64,000 nt of DNA from Endocalyx cinctus. Taxonomy: Eukaryota > Ascomycota > Sordariomycetes > Amphisphaeriales > Apiosporaceae. Below the pieces are notes generated by a model, which saw nothing but the letters and a program-made list of their open reading frames with translations, had not been told where the DNA came from and made no database searches. Both the position numbers and the translations under genes were made by a program. The stretch covers positions 682,001-746,000 of the forward strand of contig BCKC01000004.1 in the NCBI GenBank assembly GCA_001600455.1, written 5' to 3'. Below are positions 59,353 through 64,000 of this stretch, one piece after another; position 1 is the first letter of the stretch; each line of letters starts with the position of its first letter.

Positions 59353-61298
59353 ATGATAGTAGGCGCGACTTCGAATCCAATTGAAATCATTCACATCTCG
59401 CAGGACGGGTATGAAAAGAAAGTGAAGATGAAAGAAATTCAGACACAGTCAGAAACTGACAATGATCGAGAAGATGTACTTACGGTGTCGAAGATGGACG
59501 ATTTCAGCGCTGTACAGCGAAGTTTCCTCTTCTGGATAATTATCGTTGGACTTGGCATCATGTTATTGCTAGCTGCCCTGGAGAAGTAAGTTGATATGAA
59601 TACAAATTATTATCTCAACTCACTTGGTATTTATCTTGTCTAGAAACTGCGTATTCAGGAACTAAATGCTGATTTATTTTCTTGCTTCATAGTACCGTCA
59701 TCACGACAGCGACACCGGCTATTCTTGCCGAGATCCCTCTGGGTGATAACTGGGTCTGGTTAACCAACGCCTTCTTCCTTTCCAGCGCAGCCTTTCAGCC
59801 ACTTATTGGTCAATTATCAAATCTTTTCGGTCGCCGATGGATGATTTTGTGTGTGATCGCTATTTACACCCTCGGAAGTGGTATATGTGGTGGTGCAAAA
59901 AATGGGCCGACTCTTATCGCCGGTCGTATTGTTCAAGGGGTCGGATCTGGTGGAATTATCCAAGGCTATGGCAAGTGAGAACTCATTAAACTTATCAAAT
60001 GCTCTTTCTCCGAGTGAAACACTAACTGAGGGACACCAGACACCATTATTTCCGACTTAGTACCACTTCGTTACCGAGGAAATTACATCGCTATAATCCT
60101 TCTTATATATAGCGTTGGGACTACTCTAGGTGCTCTGGTAGGCGGGCTCCTCGTGGACCATACCACCTGGCGCTGGGTATTTTACATCAACCTACCCATC
60201 GGGATAATATCTTTAGCTGTCATGTTCTTCTGCCTTCATGTGAACCACCGGCGTAAAGTCTCGATAGTCCAGCGATTAAAACGCATCGACTTTATTGGAA
60301 ACTTGGTTCTCATTGGTGGAACCACCTTGATGCTCATTGGACTTGCGTATGCAGGCACAAGATACCCATGGTCTTCGTGGCAAACACTATTGCCCCTACT
60401 ACTTGGATTCGCCCTCTTTTTTGTCTTCGCCGCCTTTGAAGCAAGCCGTTTCGCCCCCGCCGAGCCCGTCATGCCACCACGACTCTTTGCGAACCGCACA
60501 TCCGTCATCATCGCCATCAACACCTTTCTCTACAGTTCTGCTACTTATTGGGTTCTTTTCTTCCTTCCCGTTTATTTCCAGTCAGTAAAGCTCGCCTCTT
60601 CAACCCGCACCGGCGTCGACGTCATCCCCATTACCCTATTAAGCGTCCCAACCGCCTCTCTTGCTGCCTGGGCGATGTCAAAATGGGGCAAATACAAGGC
60701 CATACACCTCACTGGCTTCGCTCTCTTCAATATAGGCTTGGCTCTCTTCGCACGTCTCAACGAAAACACTCCGACGGGCGAGTGGGTCGGATACATGTTC
60801 GTGGGACCCATAGGTGGGGGTCTACTTCTGAGCACTCAGCTTCCCGCCTTTCAGGCTCCTGCGTCTGAGGCCGACCAAGCACTCGCGACGGCGGCGTGGA
60901 ACTTTATGCGCACCCTCGGCGGTGTCTGGGGTGTGGCTATTCCGGCCGCCATTTTCGGAAACCGAGTTGATGAACTAGTGGCCGCTGGGAGAATCACGAA
61001 TCCCGAGGCTACGGCGGCCTTAGTAGACGGCGGAGCATACGAGCACGCATCCGCCGCCTTCGTCCGGTCGTTCCAGTCCGCCGTCGATCAAGCTGAGATC
61101 GTGACGGTGTACCGGTTAGCAATCCAGAGGACTTTCCTCGTGTGCATTACGTTTTCGGGTTTAGCGTTCTTATTATGTCTCTTTGAAAGAGATGTTCCGC
61201 TACGTACAGAGTTGGAAACTGAGTACGGCTTGAAGGAAAAGAACGAAGTAGCGAAGTCTTCGGATGAAACAATGAGGAAGCTTGAGCCGAAGGTGTAG
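59353..61298 (+). CDS. MFS multidrug/toxin-type efflux transporter (DHA2-like)
   Basis: Three exons (59353-59585, 59693-59970, 60040-61298) give 589 residues. After a roughly 60-residue polar N-terminus come the first helix (IIIVGLGIMLLLAALENTV), a loop ending in FGRRWM (the major facilitator loop 2-3 motif), and GRIVQGVGSGGI in helix 5, the antiporter motif C region. About 14 helices are visible in total, as in drug:H+ antiporter family 2. It should export small molecules at the plasma membrane by proton exchange, and members are common partners of secondary-metabolite clusters. It sits 7.5 kb beyond the last cluster enzyme with a protease and a membrane protein between, so dedication to this pathway is only possible. 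The second intron begins with GC (GCAAGT...CAG) instead of GT; it has a CTAAC-type branch site and restores the DTIISDLVPLR loop. Confidence 0.88.
59971..60039 (+). other. Non-canonical GC-AG intron in the MFS gene
   Basis: The 69-nt intron has a GCAAGT donor, the consensus of the minor GC-AG class, a CACTAACTGAG branch site and a CCAG acceptor. Removing it joins helix 5 to the expected acidic loop in frame; keeping it meets a TGA at once. Confidence 0.75.
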
Positions 61299-61531
61299 AA
61301 TTGTTGGGGCTAAGAAGTAGTAATTGCTGATGTCTTAAAAGGTTATCGGTATTGGGGCTAATTCCTAAGATGATGGCTGCTAAGTGATAAATATATAATA
61401 CGTATATCTAGTATATGATAATAATAATTATAATTATAGCTTACTATGATGACGCTAAGAGATAAAATAATTCAAACATGCGGTACTTTAGTGAAACGAC
61501 AAGGGAAACATGAACCCTGAAAATTGCCTAC

Positions 61532-62440
61532 TTAAGGACGCCATACCATTGACCAAACCGTAATCCCCTCGCCGTCTTTTTTCGGCGCGCCATCTCCTCC
61601 TACTTTACCTTTCCCAATAATAAAATCGCCTATGATCTTGCTTCCCCGCCTCAAATACATATCTCGATTCTGCTCCTTCGCGGCTTCGAAGCAGAGGGGC
61701 CGCCCGTCGCTTCTGGCTCGGTCCTGTAAGTACGAAAACATCGAGCTTCCAAGCCCACGTCCCCGACACTCTTCCAACGTGCCCATCAGCACCGCGTACC
61801 AATGTTTTCTTTGCTCTTCTTTTGTTAGGGACCGCTTAAGGATTGGTCCATTACCGTTGGCATAATCAAACATGACATGCTGTAAAGATAGAGATATTAG
61901 CCCCATAAACTTTGACAATCATCTCGTCTTGAGGGGGTGTACCTTAAAAGCTCTTAATCCTACGTTCCAGAGGGCAGGAAAGAGTCCCGCTTGGATGAGA
62001 GTCAATGGGTTATCCATGCTTGATCCCGGTGGCATAATTACACCGCACCCGCCAAAGTTCCCAGCCTCGAAAACGATGCCATCGTTGAGCGAAGCTTGAG
62101 TAAGGAGTGGACGAAGAAATTGAGGGAGCATCTTCTCCTGTTCGGATATCGGAAAGTCACTCAGGATCCATCTGTAGACTGGGTCACCATGGAAGGCGCG
62201 TGACAATACCTCCACTGTCTTATCGATGGCGGTGAGGGGCTGATCGAGCTGCTGCGCCAAAGGCCAATCCGGGGTGCCAGCCATGGTTGCGAGAGACCTC
62301 CTCTCAGACACTTTGCGCGCAAAGAAGCATGGCCCAAGACGGCGAGCTGAGCTTAACGGCCGTTGAAGATGGCTGATACGCTGTGTGGCTCCATGGATAG
62401 GAAACGGCTTTGGCAACCTGGACAAGCTCCTAAGAGACAT
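61532..62440 (-). CDS. GNAT-family N-acetyltransferase
   Basis: Two exons (minus: 62440-61943 and 61879-61532) give 281 residues. The acetyl-CoA pyrophosphate-binding loop of GNAT enzymes is seen as R205-G-R-G-L-G210, preceded by the strand WYAVLMGTLEE and followed by the helix SSMFSYLQDRA; the strand PLCFEAAKEQNRDMYLRRG is the usual C-terminal part. The first 50 residues are rich in Arg, Ser and Pro and lack acidic residues, like a mitochondrial presequence; alternatively translation may start at the Met of MAGTPDW (residue 53), giving a cytosolic form. Its substrate is unknown. It is convergent with the MFS gene. There is no specific link to the cluster. The family call is firm. Confidence 0.85.
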
Positions 62441-64000
62441 TGTAGGTCTCGTGCGGATTTAGGAGCGACTATTGAGCGTAAGGGCATGCGTCCCCTCACA
62501 ATCATCACATGTAAGACTATCTCGCTTTATATGTGGCGGGCCCGACTTGAACATTACATTAGCATGATCCCTACATTTACCAGTCGTGGGAGCGCGATAG
62601 GTATCTATCCCTAGTCTTGATAGCAGTCCCCATGATTTCAGGGACTACATATACGTCGGTATCTCATGTTTTACGAACTAATCTTATTCGTACGCTAGAT
62701 CTGACTAAAGTCCCCAGATTCCAATTTAATATGTAGGCAAAACAGTCAAGAGAAGGGTTATACTATCCTTTACCAACTGATATAATGTATGACCAATAAC
62801 ATTTACCATGGACGAGACCTGTGGGATATGACCGCGTAATGAAGCTATGAACCTATTAGAATCATTTTAAACCACTCCGCTATTCTCACAGTTTTGGGCG
62901 TACGGTGTGAAGGCCTCGTGGTTACAGGGGTAGTCCTAGATAACTAGTTATCACGCAACCCCTGTCGTGTAAATTTTCAGAAATCATAGGACTTTCCACC
63001 ATTTGAATCTCAGATACCGGCACTTGCAATGCGTGTACATACACCACACTACATACATACATATAATATGGATATGTGTAACTACACGGGGGCTAAAGGG
63101 TCTTTGAGTCCCGTATATGTAGTCTTTCAAGAGTACCCTGTGGTTGACTCTACCACGATAGGGACACAGATAGTCTAGGTACTCGGAGATTGTCCCACGA
63201 ACACTTCATCATCTCCACTACTTGTAGTTTTCGCAACTTTGAAAAAAACTCGCAACCGACTACGGTTACGGGCTTAAGTTGCCGAAAAACCCAGACGCTA
63301 TTTATATTTTAGTGTATATATTTTACTCCGTGACAAGTACTTTGTATTTATCTTTCACGCGTTCGATTTTGCATTAACTTGTCAGCCCAAACGTAGTATC
63401 AAACGGATCGTTACCGCCAAGTAGAACACAACTTAGCCTCTTTCGTCTACTATACACGCATACCAGCTGTTCAATCATTGAGTACACTATGTAAATTATA
63501 TGAAAAGGGAAGATATGTAGAAGGCTAAATTCCCAGATCTCAAGTATAGTGAGACCGGTACGACGTTACACCCGCTCAAAATTTCAGCTTTCAACGCATT
63601 AAAATTACCTATTTGAACCGCAAAAACCGACTCTCCGCGGCATTTATCCACCTGTTGTAAGCACTAATCAAATGAGTAGAAGTCTCTCCGCTTTTGCAAC
63701 TCTCACAGGCTACCTACACTCACATCCTCAGCGGCGTCGCCTACATGTACATGCCTTGGACCTCCACATTCGAGCGGTGACAATCAACGATACATTCCAC
63801 CCCGCTTCTTCTTCGCTAGCCCATATACTCTCATAAAAGTCTAAAAGAGACATTCATCTTTATTTCCAAGCCGGAATGTTGGACGATATTTTCGCGTGAC
63901 GGTTATTCGCGACAGCTTATGTAAATTGTGCCTCCGATGCGCTTTCGCTAGTCCGAAAAATAGCGTATCTAGGCAACCGGAGTTGACGAGGCTTTTGATA
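62441..64000. other. Right-end interval without a supported gene
   Basis: I see no coding region, RNA gene or clear repeat in the last 1.5 kb. The first part is the promoter of the GNAT gene; the remainder is moderately AT-rich with short ACATACAT-type runs near 63040-63065. Confidence 0.5.

Overview
This window comes from a filamentous ascomycete (Pezizomycotina). Most genes carry several short GT-AG introns (about 46-107 nt), there are large AT-rich gene-free tracts, and the families are typical of these fungi: a highly reducing polyketide synthase (HR-PKS), CYP58/CYP65-like P450s, a Zn2Cys6 regulator, a Pth11-type receptor-like protein and an NLR relic. The class (perhaps Sordariomycetes) is a guess from gene content.

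Layout. At the left edge is the 5' part of a cytidine/deoxycytidylate-deaminase-type gene (1-413, minus). An AT-rich stretch with a decayed NACHT/NLR pseudogene follows (2.2-4.1 kb), then a four-exon small secreted cysteine-containing protein (6.8-7.5 kb).

From 10.1 to 51.9 kb lies a large secondary-metabolite cluster: PhyH-type dioxygenase, SDR, Tri3/BOT5-like acetyltransferase, rhodopsin-domain membrane protein, HR-PKS (KS-AT-DH-MT-ER-KR-ACP), AflR-like Zn2Cys6 regulator, BAHD-type acyltransferase, three P450s, a second SDR, a class I sesquiterpene cyclase of the presilphiperfolanol-synthase (BOT2) type and a TetX-like FAD monooxygenase. Beyond the cluster are a calpain-family protease (53.2-56.2 kb), a multi-pass membrane protein of uncertain model (56.5-58.4 kb), an MFS exporter (59.4-61.3 kb) and a GNAT acetyltransferase (61.5-62.4 kb). 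The last 1.5 kb shows no gene.

How the genes may work together (inference). The cyclase makes a sesquiterpene skeleton, and the P450s, SDRs, FAD enzyme and PhyH enzyme oxidise it. The HR-PKS makes a reduced, C-methylated acyl chain and has no release domain, so one of the two acyltransferases could move that chain onto a terpene hydroxyl, giving a sesquiterpene-polyketide ester. The MFS protein could export the product and the Zn2Cys6 protein could control the genes.

The most important observation is that the PKS reading frame carries a single in-frame TGA at 24305-24307, inside the ER domain, while the ER end, KR and ACP continue in the same frame after it. In this sequence the polyketide arm is therefore either broken, mis-sequenced, or rescued in some way. 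No tRNA, rRNA, CRISPR array or intact transposon was recognised.
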